A stretch of DNA of 39,265 bases from Clostridia bacterium (GCA_017451735.1 JAFTNU010000079.1:1-39265); one strand, 5' to 3'. Positions 8,741 through 17,215 are shown, numbered from the stretch's first letter. A program made the numbers and translations. Notes: generated by a model not told the origin, from the letters alone.

Positions 8741-9595
8741 TTACTTATCGGTGGGGCATAGCGCCGCGCCGATGACGGTACCGTACTGAGCGTTTTCGGG
8801 AATGATAAAGCGAATCCCGAAATTCCGCTCCATCACACCGAATACGTGGCGAATGGGGGCAATGGTGGTCAGATTACCGGTCAATACCACCCGATCCAGC
8901 TTGAAGTTCCGTGCCGCAAAAACGGCCATCATACCAATGGTCTCGGCTACCATGTTGACGATACCGAGGGCGATGTCGTGCTTGTTGGCCAGATCACTGA
9001 GCTTGCCAAAGTTAGAGGCGGTCAACTCATAGTTGACACCGGGGTAGATGTTTTTTGCCGAAATATCACGGATGCGCAGATCCACATTGGAAAGATCTCC
9101 CCCCTCGCAAAGCTGTTCGATATGCTCCACCGTGTCTACTCCCAGCATTTTACGTGAAATGCCGATCAGCGTGCCGCCGCCAACGCCCGTACCGCCCAGA
9201 TATTCGATTTCGGTACCGCCGTTTTGATGCTTGGCATGGATCAGTGCCGTACCGGTGCCCATACTGACCACGACAGCCTCGTCCAGGTCGGAAAGATAAA
9301 GACCACCCAGCCCCACGCTGTTGAACTCGGGCACGGTGCGGCAATCCAGCCCTTCGTAAAGGGGACGGTCAAGAAAGGCGGAGCCCGCTCCCGTTACCAT
9401 TACACGTTCAATGTCCGAGAGTGCCAATCCGTTTTGCATGGTGAATTTTCCGAACGCGCCGTAAATAGAGGTCAGGGGATCGGTTGCACGGACGCATTGA
9501 GGCTCGATCAGTACCCGATTGCCGCTTTTCTCGCGAAAACCGACAATTTTGGTGGTACTGCCACCCACATCAATGCCAAGAACGGCTTTTCCCAT
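8741..9595 (-). CDS. coaW: Type II pantothenate kinase
   Basis: 284 residues. It is predicted to phosphorylate pantothenate with ATP, the first step of coenzyme A synthesis, in the cytosol. The N-terminal phosphate-binding loop GIDVGGSTTKIVGF, the later MGTGTALI and the glycine-rich LGGTGVGGGTLIG are characteristic of the type II (fumble/CoaW) branch of the ASKHA superfamily. The length fits that family. The start is supported by an AAGGAG site eight bases upstream and by a promoter at 9633-9661. It is divergent from a HAD phosphatase gene. Type II enzymes are typically insensitive to CoA feedback (known for the staphylococcal enzyme, inferred here). A BadF/BcrA-like ATPase role is less likely given the motifs. 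Confidence 0.85.
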   Translation of the reverse strand: MGKAVLGIDVGGSTTKIVGFREKSGNRVLIEPQCVRATDPLTSIYGAFGKFTMQNGLALSDIERVMVTGAGSAFLDRPLYEGLDCRTVPEFNSVGLGGLYLSDLDEAVVVSMGTGTALIHAKHQNGGTEIEYLGGTGVGGGTLIGISRKMLGVDTVEHIEQLCEGGDLSNVDLRIRDISAKNIYPGVNYELTASNFGKLSDLANKHDIALGIVNMVAETIGMMAVFAARNFKLDRVVLTGNLTTIAPIRHVFGVMERNFGIRFIIPENAQYGTVIGAALCPTDK

Positions 9596-9632
9596 AGGTC
9601 ACACTCCTTGCAAGAGAAATAAATACAAATTT

Positions 9633-9661
9633 ATTTTACCATAATATTGCAAAAAAATCAA
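9633..9661 (-). promoter_or_regulatory. Promoter for pantothenate kinase gene (minus strand)
   Basis: Read on the minus strand: TTGATT (9661-9656), a 17-base spacer ending in TGG, then TAAAAT (9638-9633), an extended -10. The predicted start of transcription is near 9626, about 30 bases before the ATG. It physically interleaves with the opposite promoter at 9647-9675. Confidence 0.65.
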
Positions 9662-9675
9662 GTCTATGCTATAAT
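9647..9675 (+). promoter_or_regulatory. Promoter for the NagD-like HAD gene
   Basis: TTGCAA (9647-9652), a 17-base spacer and TATAAT (9670-9675) preceded by TGC (extended -10). The -35 hexamer lies inside the spacer of the divergent minus-strand promoter. Confidence 0.75.
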
Positions 9676-9709
9676 TAAGGGGAATATTTTAAATAGAGAG
9701 GTTTTCACC

Positions 9710-10531
9710 ATGGATTTCAAGAACCCCGATGCCAAAATTCTCAAGGACAAAAAGCTTTATATTTTTGATATGGACGGCACCATTTACCTGGGTTATCAGG
9801 TATTCCCCTTTGCCATCCGTTTCATCAACAACCTGCGTGCGGCAGGGAAGAAGGTGCTCTTTTTCACCAACAATGCTTCCCATACCACCGATTTCTACGT
9901 GCAAAAGCTGACTAAGCTCGGTTTTTCTCCGACAAAGGATGAGATCATGACCTCGGGCGATGTGACCATTGAGTTCCTCAAGCGCCACCGTGCGGGCAAG
10001 TCGGTCTATCTTGTAGGTACTGACGAGCTGGTCGAGAACTTCCGCGAGAATGGTATCCCCATGCTCACGGGCAAGGAGGAGAGCGCCGACATCGTGGTCA
10101 CCAGCTTTGACACCACGCTCACCTATGAGAAGATGGACAACGCCTGCCGCCTGGTGCGCAACGGTGCCGAGTATCTTTCCACCCATCCTGATTTCAACTG
10201 TCCCACCGAGACCGGTTTTATTCCCGATAGCGGAGCCATTGCCGCCTTCGTGACCGCCTCTACGGGCAAAAAGCCCACCTACTTCGGCAAGCCCTATAAG
10301 GAGACCATCGAGATGATCTGTGAGGCAACGGGCTTTAGCTGTGATGAAATGTGCATCTTCGGTGACCGTCTGTATACCGATATTGCTGTGGGTAAGCGTC
10401 ACGGTGTTACCGCCGTTTTGGTTCTTTCCGGTGAGACCACACCCGCCGATGTGGATGCTGCAGAGGTGGCTGATAAACCCGATTTCGTTTACGATTCGCT
10501 GGATAACGTCGATCAAGTCATGTTCGGCTAA
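9710..10531 (+). CDS. HAD-IIA (NagD/AraL-like) sugar-phosphate phosphatase
   Basis: 273 residues from ATG 9710, which follows AGAGAGG by eight bases; the in-frame ATG at 9647 overlaps the promoter and is not used. HAD motif I is FDMDGT with the nucleophile and general-acid aspartates, motif II is in FFTNNAS, and the C-terminal FGKPYKE and FGDRLYTDIAVG supply the conserved Lys and Asp residues. The cap placement and the 'TNNAS' signature are typical of subclass IIA enzymes such as NagD, AraL and p-nitrophenyl phosphatases, which dephosphorylate small sugar phosphates or nucleotides. The precise substrate cannot be read from sequence. It is monocistronic, with a strong terminator directly after the stop. 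Confidence 0.85.
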   Translation: MDFKNPDAKILKDKKLYIFDMDGTIYLGYQVFPFAIRFINNLRAAGKKVLFFTNNASHTTDFYVQKLTKLGFSPTKDEIMTSGDVTIEFLKRHRAGKSVYLVGTDELVENFRENGIPMLTGKEESADIVVTSFDTTLTYEKMDNACRLVRNGAEYLSTHPDFNCPTETGFIPDSGAIAAFVTASTGKKPTYFGKPYKETIEMICEATGFSCDEMCIFGDRLYTDIAVGKRHGVTAVLVLSGETTPADVDAAEVADKPDFVYDSLDNVDQVMFG

Positions 10532-10538
10532 TACCCGC

Positions 10539-10563
10539 AAAGGGGCGCATTGCGCCCCTTTTT
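10539..10563 (+). terminator. Intrinsic terminator after HAD gene
   Basis: A 10-bp stem (10539-10548 with 10552-10561) with a GGGGCGC core and a three-base loop, running into a TTTTT tract at 10559-10563. Confidence 0.85.
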
Positions 10564-10594
10564 CCCCCTTTACAAGCATTGAAAGGAGAAAGCA

Positions 10595-12358
10595 ATGGCT
10601 TTAGATGCCGGATTTTTGGCGGCGATCGCCGCCGAGTTTAAAGAGACCGCCATGGGTGCCCGCGTGGAGAAGGTCTATCAGCCTGAACGGGATACCGTTG
10701 TATTGCAAATGCGTACCTTTGCGGGTGGCAAGCGGTTGCTGATCAACGCCGGATCTGCCAATCCTCGGGTGGGGTTTACCTCCATTCCTATGGAAAATCC
10801 CCAGAATCCTCCGCAGTTTTGCGTGTTACTGCGCAAGCATCTCTCGGGCGCCAAGCTGACGGATGTGCGTCAGCCTGCCTTTGAGCGTGTGCTGATTCTC
10901 GAATGGGAAACCCGCGACGAGATGGGCTTTTTGTGCAAACGCCTACTCATTGCCGAGATCATGGGCAAATACAGTAACCTGATCTTTACAGACGAGAGCG
11001 AAAAAATTTTGGCTGTTCTGCGCCCTGTGGATTTCACCACCAGCACCAAGCGGCAGGTTTTGCCGGGTATGCGCTATGAAATGCCTCCGCCCCAGGAAAA
11101 GGCAAACCCGCTTACCTGCACAAGAGAGGCTTTTTCCGCGTTTTTTGTCGAAGGGGGAGACCGCCCCGCCGATAAGTGGCTGACAGGTACTTTTTTAGGG
11201 TTGAGCGCCACGGTAGCGCGGGAGATCGTCTATCGCGCAACGGGACGTAGCGATGCCATGCTATATGATGGTACCGAGCAGGCGTTTTTTGATGCCTTTG
11301 ATGCCGTTATGGACATGATCAAGGGCGAGCGCTTTGCTCCTTCGATGTTTTTTAACGAGAACGGAAAGCCGGTGGAGTATGCCTTTTTACCCCTCACCCA
11401 TTATGGTGAGGTCCGCACCTTTGAAAGCCCCTCTGCGCTTTTGGACGAATGGTTTGGTACAAGAGACAGGGAAGCCCGTGTCAAGCAACGCGCCGCCGAT
11501 GTTCTGCACATCGTCAACAACGCTCATGCCCGTGTGCTCCATAAATTAGAGCTACAACGGGGCGAGCTGGCACGGTGCGAGGAAGGGGAAACCTACCGTA
11601 AGGCTGGGGATTTGATCGTGGCAAACTGCTACCGCCTGGAGCGAGGTATGACCAAGGTCTCTCTGACCGATTATGAAGATCTGCGCCCCGACGGCAGCTT
11701 CGGCCAGGTGGAAATTGAGCTGGATCCGCGCCTGACGCCCACCGCCAACGCCCAGCGATTCTACAAAAAATACAATAAGAGTAAAAACGCCCGCGTGGAG
11801 CTGACCCGACAGATCGAGCTGGGGGAGCGGGAACTGATTTATTTGGAATCGGTGCTGACGGCACTGCAGACCGCCGAGACCCCAACCGATCTTGCCGAGA
11901 TCCGCGAGGAGCTGGCGCGTTCCGGCTACGCTTCACGTGGCAAAATGGTACCCAACGGGCAAAAAAAGGGCGGTGCTCCGGCCTATGCCGAATACCGCAC
12001 CTCGGGCGGTTATCGGGTGCTTTGCGGAAAAAACAACCTGCAAAACGAGTATATCACCCACAAGGTGGCATCCAAAACCGACTATTGGTTCCATGCCAAG
12101 AATATGCCGGGCTCTCACGTGGTGATGCTGCTGGAGGGCAAGGGCGAGCCCGATGCCAACGATTTCACCGAGGCGGCAAGCATCGCCGCTCTGTATTCTG
12201 CGGCGCAGGGGGCACCCATGACCGAGGTGGACTATACCACTGTTCGTCAGTTGAAAAAAGCCCCCGGCGGCGCCCTCGGTTTCGTGATCTATCATACCAA
12301 TTGGAGCGCCATTGTCAGTCCCGATAAGGACAAGATCAATGCTCTGCGTGTGAAATAG
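10595..12358 (+). CDS. rqcH: RqcH / NFACT family ribosome quality control protein
   Basis: 587 residues, with GAAAGGAG upstream of the ATG. The N-terminal NFACT-N domain (MALDAGFLAAIAAEF...), a central coiled-coil region (about 300-430) and the C-terminal NFACT-R domain with YWFHAKNMPGSHVV identify the Rqc2/NEMF/FbpA family. In Bacillus subtilis the RqcH protein binds obstructed 50S subunits carrying peptidyl-tRNA and recruits tRNA-Ala to add alanine tails that mark nascent chains for degradation. The older annotation is fibronectin-binding protein. At the position of the Asp97-Arg98 pair reported as important in B. subtilis RqcH, this protein has Glu97-Arg98. It is monocistronic, and terminators flank it on both sides. 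Confidence 0.9.
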   Translation: MALDAGFLAAIAAEFKETAMGARVEKVYQPERDTVVLQMRTFAGGKRLLINAGSANPRVGFTSIPMENPQNPPQFCVLLRKHLSGAKLTDVRQPAFERVLILEWETRDEMGFLCKRLLIAEIMGKYSNLIFTDESEKILAVLRPVDFTTSTKRQVLPGMRYEMPPPQEKANPLTCTREAFSAFFVEGGDRPADKWLTGTFLGLSATVAREIVYRATGRSDAMLYDGTEQAFFDAFDAVMDMIKGERFAPSMFFNENGKPVEYAFLPLTHYGEVRTFESPSALLDEWFGTRDREARVKQRAADVLHIVNNAHARVLHKLELQRGELARCEEGETYRKAGDLIVANCYRLERGMTKVSLTDYEDLRPDGSFGQVEIELDPRLTPTANAQRFYKKYNKSKNARVELTRQIELGERELIYLESVLTALQTAETPTDLAEIREELARSGYASRGKMVPNGQKKGGAPAYAEYRTSGGYRVLCGKNNLQNEYITHKVASKTDYWFHAKNMPGSHVVMLLEGKGEPDANDFTEAASIAALYSAAQGAPMTEVDYTTVRQLKKAPGGALGFVIYHTNWSAIVSPDKDKINALRVK

Positions 12359-12359
12359 C

Positions 12360-12392
12360 AAAAGCGGTTGCCTTGCAAGGCAACCGCTTTTT
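12360..12392. terminator. Bidirectional terminator between rqcH and phosphohexomutase
   Basis: A perfect inverted repeat with a 13-bp stem (12360-12372 with 12379-12391), AAAA on the left and TTTTT on the right. It lies between convergent genes and can serve both. Confidence 0.88.
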
Positions 12393-12396
12393 GGGA

Positions 12397-14076
12397 TCAG
12401 CGAAAGCTTTTTTCAATACTGCAACGAAGGCACGATGTTAGCTCGCTTGCCGCTTTTTTGTTTTCTGCACGAACCGAGGTATAGATTTTGATCTTTGGCT
12501 CGGTGCCGGAGGGGCGGATCACAAAGCTACAGCCCTCCGACAGCTTGAATTGAAGCACGTCTGATTTAGGCAGTTCGTTGATACCGCACCGATAATCGGT
12601 GACGTCGGTCACGGAGAACCTTCCAAAGGCGTCGATCCCTGACCGCAAGCGGGACATGATGCTCTGCATTTTCTCAAAGCCCTTGGCACCGGGGAAGGAA
12701 TAGGAGAACAGGGAATTTTGCATATAGCCGAATTCGCGGTAAATCTCCTCCAATCGCTCGGCAAGCCCCAAGCCTTGTGCCTTATAGAAAGCGCACATTT
12801 CGGCGATCAGATACGCCGCATTCACGCCGTCCTTGTCCCTCACGTGGGTGTCGCTGAGATAGCCACAGCTTTCCTCAAAACCGAAAATATATCGGTTGCT
12901 CTCGCTCTTTTTCTCCAAATTACAGATGGTCTCACCGATGTATTTAAAGCCGGTCAACACGTTGATCAGGCCGATGCCGTATTTGCGGGCAACCTGCTCG
13001 GCAAGCTTGGTGGTGACAATGGTTTTGACGGCGATCGGAGAGCCGGGCATCCGACCGTGCCGCACTCTCTGTGCGGCAACGTAATCCAATAGCAGAACAC
13101 CCACCTCGTTGCCCGAAAGCAGTCGATAATCGTCTCCCTCCCGCACCGCAACGCCGACGCGGTCGCAATCGGGGTCGGTTGCAAGCAGAAGGTCGGCTTG
13201 CAACTGCTTGGCATAGGAGAGCCCCAAGGACAGTGCCTCGGGCAACTCGGGGTTGGGGGAGGGGCAGGTGGGAAAGGTGCCGTCCGGCTCTGCCTGCTCC
13301 TTGACGACCGTGAGGTTACGATATCCGTTTTGGCGCAAAACCTCGGTTACCGGAACGTATCCCGTGCCGTTGAGCGGGGTGTAGACGATAGAGACCGTTT
13401 TATCCGCTTTGTCGCCGAACCGCATGGAAAGAGAGCCGATCTTCTCGATGAAGCGTCGATAGATCTCCTGCGGTACATAAGAGATGCTGCCGCGTGCAAG
13501 TCCCTCGGCAAAGGAAAAGGGAGAGGCACTCTCAAAATAATCTGCGGCGTTGATGTGGCTCAGAATATCACTCGCCGTCTGCTCGGTGATCTGACTGCCG
13601 TCCGCACCGTAGACCTTATAGCCGTTGTAATGACTCGGATTGTGAGAGGCGGTGATCATGATGCCCGCGTCACAGGCAAGCTCTCGCACGGCAAAGGAAA
13701 GCAGAGGGGTGGGGAGTGGAGCATCATACAGATGTACCCGGATGCCTCTTGCGGCAAGGGTCGTTGCCGCCACCTCGGCAAACAGACGGGAGTTGATGCG
13801 GGTATCGTAGCCGATCGCTACGCGCTTTTCTCCCGTGTCACGCTCACGCAGATAGTCGGCAAGCCCTATGGTGGCGCGTCTGACGGTATAGAGATTCATG
13901 CGGTTGGTGCCTGCGCCCAGTATGCCGCGGAGACCGCCCGTGCCGAATACCAAAGGACGGTAAAAGGCGTCCTCCAATGCGTCCGGAGCGTCCGCCAGAG
14001 TTGATAGCTCGCCCGCGAGCTCCGTATCCTTCACAAGGCGGCACCAGCGCCCGTATTCTTCTCGGATCGTACTCAT
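12397..14076 (-). CDS. Phosphohexomutase (phosphoglucomutase/phosphomannomutase)
   Basis: 559 residues. It interconverts hexose 1-phosphate and hexose 6-phosphate through a phosphoserine. The active-site loop TASHNPSHYNGYK has Ser144, the metal loop is D301-P-D303-C-D305-R, and the phosphate-binding loop RPSGTEPKIKIY sits near the C-terminus. Length and motifs match the long PgcA-type alpha-D-phosphohexomutases of Bacillota. The start at 14076 is preferred over an upstream in-frame ATG because it overlaps the stop of the GH130 gene as ATGA, implying translational coupling. GH130 phosphorylases release mannose 1-phosphate or a related sugar phosphate, and this mutase would feed that product into glycolysis. 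Glucose versus mannose preference cannot be told from sequence. Confidence 0.88.
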   Translation of the reverse strand: MSTIREEYGRWCRLVKDTELAGELSTLADAPDALEDAFYRPLVFGTGGLRGILGAGTNRMNLYTVRRATIGLADYLRERDTGEKRVAIGYDTRINSRLFAEVAATTLAARGIRVHLYDAPLPTPLLSFAVRELACDAGIMITASHNPSHYNGYKVYGADGSQITEQTASDILSHINAADYFESASPFSFAEGLARGSISYVPQEIYRRFIEKIGSLSMRFGDKADKTVSIVYTPLNGTGYVPVTEVLRQNGYRNLTVVKEQAEPDGTFPTCPSPNPELPEALSLGLSYAKQLQADLLLATDPDCDRVGVAVREGDDYRLLSGNEVGVLLLDYVAAQRVRHGRMPGSPIAVKTIVTTKLAEQVARKYGIGLINVLTGFKYIGETICNLEKKSESNRYIFGFEESCGYLSDTHVRDKDGVNAAYLIAEMCAFYKAQGLGLAERLEEIYREFGYMQNSLFSYSFPGAKGFEKMQSIMSRLRSGIDAFGRFSVTDVTDYRCGINELPKSDVLQFKLSEGCSFVIRPSGTEPKIKIYTSVRAENKKAASELTSCLRCSIEKSFR

Positions 14077-15134
14077 AGCTGCTCGGTGCAAAGGGCGATC
14101 AGATCGTCCACGTGGGCGGTGGCAACGCATTCCACCGTATCTGCGGCGCCGTAATAAATTTTGACCTCGCCGCTCTCCTCTAAGATCATGCCGCCGGGGA
14201 AGATGACATTCTGACGGAAACCATGATCCGCCTCGTGAGGCAGCTCGGGGACGATGAGGGGTGTTTTGCACATGCCGATCACCTTGGAGGGATTCTCTAA
14301 GTCAAGAAGCATGATGCCCGCAGTATAGCGTTTGTTCCACCAGCCCTCCCATTCGGTCTGCCCTCTGCCCTCGGTTTCCTTATCCACGGCGTGGAAAAGA
14401 GTCAGCCATCCGTGGGGCGTTTTGACGGGCGGCGCCGCAGGCCCGATCTTGTCGTTTGCGAAGGGAACGTGCTCAACGCCGAGCAGAAGCTGGCTTTCAC
14501 CCCAGAATTTAAGATCGGGAGATTTGGAGAGCCAGATGTCAAAGCGGTCCTTGCCACTGCGACCGTACACGGGGAAGGGACGCTCCAATCGGACGTAATA
14601 GCCCCCGATTTTTTGGGGAAAGAGCACCATGTTGCGGTTATCTGGCACTGACGCACTGACGATCTCATAGTGCTCCAGATCCTTATCCAGTTTTGCAATG
14701 CAGCCGCGGATGCCGTGGGTGGTGTCCGCCGCCAGGCAGAGATAGATCTCATCCTCGATCACCGTGATGCGGGGGTCGTAAAGGCGTCGGATATCGGGGA
14801 GACCGCAATCGGCCTCCAGCAGATTATAGCCCACCTTGTTGATCACGCTGTAGCTGATCAGAGGTGTTTCCTTTACCTGCCAGCCGTCGATGCCGTTGTC
14901 GCTGATTGCAATGCCGACCGACGTTTTTGAAAGCTTGCGCTCCTTTTTCTCATACTGCTCGCGGGTGGCACCGCAATCGTTGCGGAATGCCATGATGTAT
15001 TTTCCGTTCACCTTTGCCACACCGGCGTTGAAGACCAGCTCGGCTTCATAAGGGATATCGTCCTTGGTCAGAATCGGTTTTGCGATTTTTTTGACGCATG
15101 AGGCGCCCTTTAAACGAGGTTCCCAAACAGGCAT
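14073..15134 (-). CDS. GH130 family glycoside phosphorylase/hydrolase
   Basis: 353 residues with a five-bladed beta-propeller GH130 pattern: FNAGV near the N-terminus, YDPRITVIEDEIYL, MVLFPQKIGGYYVRLERPF, KIGPAAPPVKTPHGWL and a C-terminal IYYGAADTVECVATA. The basic residues around 'RLERPF' and the 'PPVKT' region fit the phosphate-binding pocket of phosphorylase members. Known GH130 enzymes phosphorolyse beta-1,4-mannosyl-glucose or beta-mannooligosaccharides to alpha-mannose 1-phosphate, although hydrolytic members exist. There is no signal peptide, so it acts in the cytosol on imported oligosaccharides. AAGGAG precedes the ATG. It is coupled by an ATGA overlap to the phosphohexomutase and lies divergently from an AraC-type regulator. 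I saw no transporter gene here. Confidence 0.88.
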   Translation of the reverse strand: MPVWEPRLKGASCVKKIAKPILTKDDIPYEAELVFNAGVAKVNGKYIMAFRNDCGATREQYEKKERKLSKTSVGIAISDNGIDGWQVKETPLISYSVINKVGYNLLEADCGLPDIRRLYDPRITVIEDEIYLCLAADTTHGIRGCIAKLDKDLEHYEIVSASVPDNRNMVLFPQKIGGYYVRLERPFPVYGRSGKDRFDIWLSKSPDLKFWGESQLLLGVEHVPFANDKIGPAAPPVKTPHGWLTLFHAVDKETEGRGQTEWEGWWNKRYTAGIMLLDLENPSKVIGMCKTPLIVPELPHEADHGFRQNVIFPGGMILEESGEVKIYYGAADTVECVATAHVDDLIALCTEQL

Positions 15135-15156
15135 AAAATTTCTCCTTTTTTATTTT

Positions 15157-15240
15157 AGAATAGCATGGTTGCCCGCGAAAATCTTTCCTTATCTTCACAG
15201 ATTTTTTGCAAAAATTCATTTTTTGGTGAAAAAAGATTGA
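15157..15240. promoter_or_regulatory. GH130/araC divergent control region with repeats
   Basis: On the minus strand an extended -10 (TGC-TATTCT, 15165-15157) has no recognisable -35, as expected for an activator-dependent promoter. Beside it lie ATCTT direct repeats ten bases apart (15181 and 15191), an inverted AAAGATT copy (15233-15239) and the palindrome TTTTTGCAAAAA (15203-15214). These are candidate sites for the adjacent AraC-type regulator. The implied GH130 leader would be very short (about 16 bases), which weakens the -10 call. Confidence 0.35.
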
Positions 15241-15265
15241 TTTTAATATGGTTTTGATATATACT
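15237..15265 (+). promoter_or_regulatory. Promoter for AraC-type regulator
   Basis: TTGATT (15237-15242), a 17-base spacer and TATACT (15260-15265). The predicted transcript starts near 15272, so the in-frame ATG at 15248 lies upstream of it and the ATG at 15290 is used. Confidence 0.7.
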
Positions 15266-15289
15266 GAAATAAAAAAAGGGGGAAGGGCG

Positions 15290-16093
15290 ATGGCAAGCTC
15301 GAGACTGGTGAAAAGCGGTTTTCGTAACGGTGTGAACATATTGATCGAGCAAAAGCCCGATTTCAGTCTTTGCACCTTGCACGGGCATGATTTTTATGAG
15401 CTGGATATCATCCTCGGCGGTTGTGCCCCGACTACACTGAACGGAAGGGAAGCAATGGCACAGGCGGGGACCGTATTTTTCCTTTCTCCAGCGGATTTTC
15501 ACGATTATCCCACTGCCGCGCCGTTGGATATCTGTAACATTCAATTTGCCGAGGATATGGTGTCCGCCGAGCTTTTGATGCGCCTGACCGACAGTCAGAG
15601 CAGACTTTACCGTCCCGATGAGGCGAGCTTTGCCGAGATCAATCGACTGACTGCCATTATGCAAGGATTGAGTGCGGCTAATGTCGTCAACGTGGAGATC
15701 CTGACCCGTTTGTTGGAATGCATTTTGCTGTTATTGTGCCAAAGTTTGAAGGAGGAGCGTCATATCGGTGCGGATTGCGGAAATCTGCAAAGAGCAGTGA
15801 CATATCTGCACGGGCATTTCAGAGAGAATCCCTCCCTTGGGGAGGTGGCGGCCCTTTTGCATCTGAACGAGCGGTATTTTTGTACTGCCTTTCACGAATA
15901 CACAGGGCAGACCTATAAGGAATATCTCAAACGGATGAAGCTGCGCTATGCAAGGCGTCTGCTTCTGGCAACCTCACTCTCCGTTACGGAGATCGCAGAG
16001 CAGAGCGGCTACGGCACACAGTCTCACTTTAATCGGGAATTCAAGACGTACTACGGCGTGGCACCCTTGATGTTGCGCAAGAACCCGGGTTGA
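15290..16093 (+). CDS. AraC/XylS-family transcriptional regulator
   Basis: 267 residues from ATG 15290, preceded by a G-rich AGGGGGAAGGG site. The N-terminal half (HGHDFYELDIILGG, then ...VFFLSPADFHDY) looks like a cupin-type ligand-sensing domain. The C-terminal ~100 residues contain two helix-turn-helix units, the first around SLGEVAALLHLNERYFCTAF and the second around SVTEIAEQSGYGTQSHFNREFK, typical of AraC DNA-binding domains. It diverges from the GH130-mutase operon, and members of this family commonly activate the adjacent sugar genes, so it is a likely local regulator responding to an oligosaccharide or derivative (inference). It ends at a strong shared terminator. Confidence 0.88.
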   Translation: MASSRLVKSGFRNGVNILIEQKPDFSLCTLHGHDFYELDIILGGCAPTTLNGREAMAQAGTVFFLSPADFHDYPTAAPLDICNIQFAEDMVSAELLMRLTDSQSRLYRPDEASFAEINRLTAIMQGLSAANVVNVEILTRLLECILLLLCQSLKEERHIGADCGNLQRAVTYLHGHFRENPSLGEVAALLHLNERYFCTAFHEYTGQTYKEYLKRMKLRYARRLLLATSLSVTEIAEQSGYGTQSHFNREFKTYYGVAPLMLRKNPG

Positions 16094-16130
16094 CACAAGA
16101 GCGGCCCCCACGTAGGGGCCGCTCTTGTGT
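16093..16130. terminator. Bidirectional terminator between araC-type gene and recombinase
   Basis: A perfect 16-bp stem (16093-16108 with 16115-16130), a six-base loop and a G/C-rich core, between convergent genes. The plus-strand tail is TGAGTCTTTATT. The stem begins at the last base of the regulator stop codon. Confidence 0.8.
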
Positions 16131-16137
16131 TGAGTCT

Positions 16138-17160
16138 TTATTCGTTTTTGTCCTTCCGTTTGATATTTGCCAACGGATTCTGCGCCATGGCCTCCTCCAT
16201 ACCGGTGTTGCTGACGTGTGTATAGATCTGTGTAGTATTCAATTGCTCGTGTCCCAGAATATCCTTCAGCACACGCACATCCACGCCGCCCTGCTGATAC
16301 ATCAACGTGGCGGCGGTGTGGCGTAGCTTGTGTACCGACAGATGCCTGTCCCCAAGCCCCGCCATATCAAGATATTTGTAAACCATCCATTGTACGGTTT
16401 TTACGCTGATGCGCTTGCGCTGACCGCTGAGAAAGAGCGCCTTTTCCTTAGTGGAAAAGCCGTTCTCGTCTGCCATGCGGAGGGGCAGGTATTCGGTCAG
16501 AGCGTCCCGACAGGCATCGTTGAGATAAATGATACGCTCCTTGGCGCCTTTGCCCGTAACGCGCAGGGACCGCATCTCCCGATTGATGTCCGAAAGATCG
16601 ATGCCCACCAGCTCCGATACACGCATCCCGCAGTTGAGAAACAGGGTCACAATGGCATAGTCTCGGATCACCGTGCGGGAGGAGCGATCGTTTTTGATGG
16701 TTTCCAGCAGAAGCAGGGATTCGTTCAAGGTCAAGAATTTGGGCAAGGCTTTACGCGGCTTGGGAGATTCGATATCGGCAGCAGGATTGACCTCCAACTG
16801 CTTGGTCTTGTTGACCAGATACCGATAGAACATACGGATGGTTACCAGCTTGCGCGCTTTTGCCGCCCATAAATTTTTACGTACCGACCCCGAGTACTGC
16901 AAAAAAGCATAAATTTCGGAGGTGCGGATCGATGCCATAAAGTCAAGATCAAGGTTGCGGATGTCGATATTTACAAACGCCTCCGATTCGGGATCGATCC
17001 CATCGCGGCTGGCCACGATGTAGCGCAAAAAGGTGCGCAGGTCGAGAAGATATTCCGAAACGGTTTTCGGGGAGCAGTTCTGAATTCCCGATTTATAGGC
17101 GGCAAAGTCTCTGACGGGAACGGGCATTTCCGTAAGGGACACGGCGTACATTTTGCTCAT
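16138..17160 (-). CDS. Xer-like tyrosine site-specific recombinase
   Basis: 340 residues. The start is taken at 17160 (MSKMYAV...), with GGAG upstream; a longer in-frame extension to 17469 would run back across the divergent promoter and the neighbouring gene. An N-terminal SAM-like core-binding domain (SPKTVSEYLLDLRTFLRYI) precedes the catalytic domain. The visible catalytic set is Arg180 (GMRVSEL), a Lys in VTGKGAKERI, His277 and Arg280 (HKLRH), His304 (LGHEQL) and Tyr313 (IYTHV), so it should be active. The size and lack of adjacent att sites, phage genes or excisionase suggest a chromosomal XerC/D-type protein rather than an integrase of a mobile element. No dif-like site was recognised in the window. 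Confidence 0.85.
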   Translation of the reverse strand: MSKMYAVSLTEMPVPVRDFAAYKSGIQNCSPKTVSEYLLDLRTFLRYIVASRDGIDPESEAFVNIDIRNLDLDFMASIRTSEIYAFLQYSGSVRKNLWAAKARKLVTIRMFYRYLVNKTKQLEVNPAADIESPKPRKALPKFLTLNESLLLLETIKNDRSSRTVIRDYAIVTLFLNCGMRVSELVGIDLSDINREMRSLRVTGKGAKERIIYLNDACRDALTEYLPLRMADENGFSTKEKALFLSGQRKRISVKTVQWMVYKYLDMAGLGDRHLSVHKLRHTAATLMYQQGGVDVRVLKDILGHEQLNTTQIYTHVSNTGMEEAMAQNPLANIKRKDKNE

Positions 17161-17215
17161 AAATACTCCTTTTTTCAGGGCAAAGGGCGGTTGGTCGTGA
17201 TATTTTGGTTGATAA

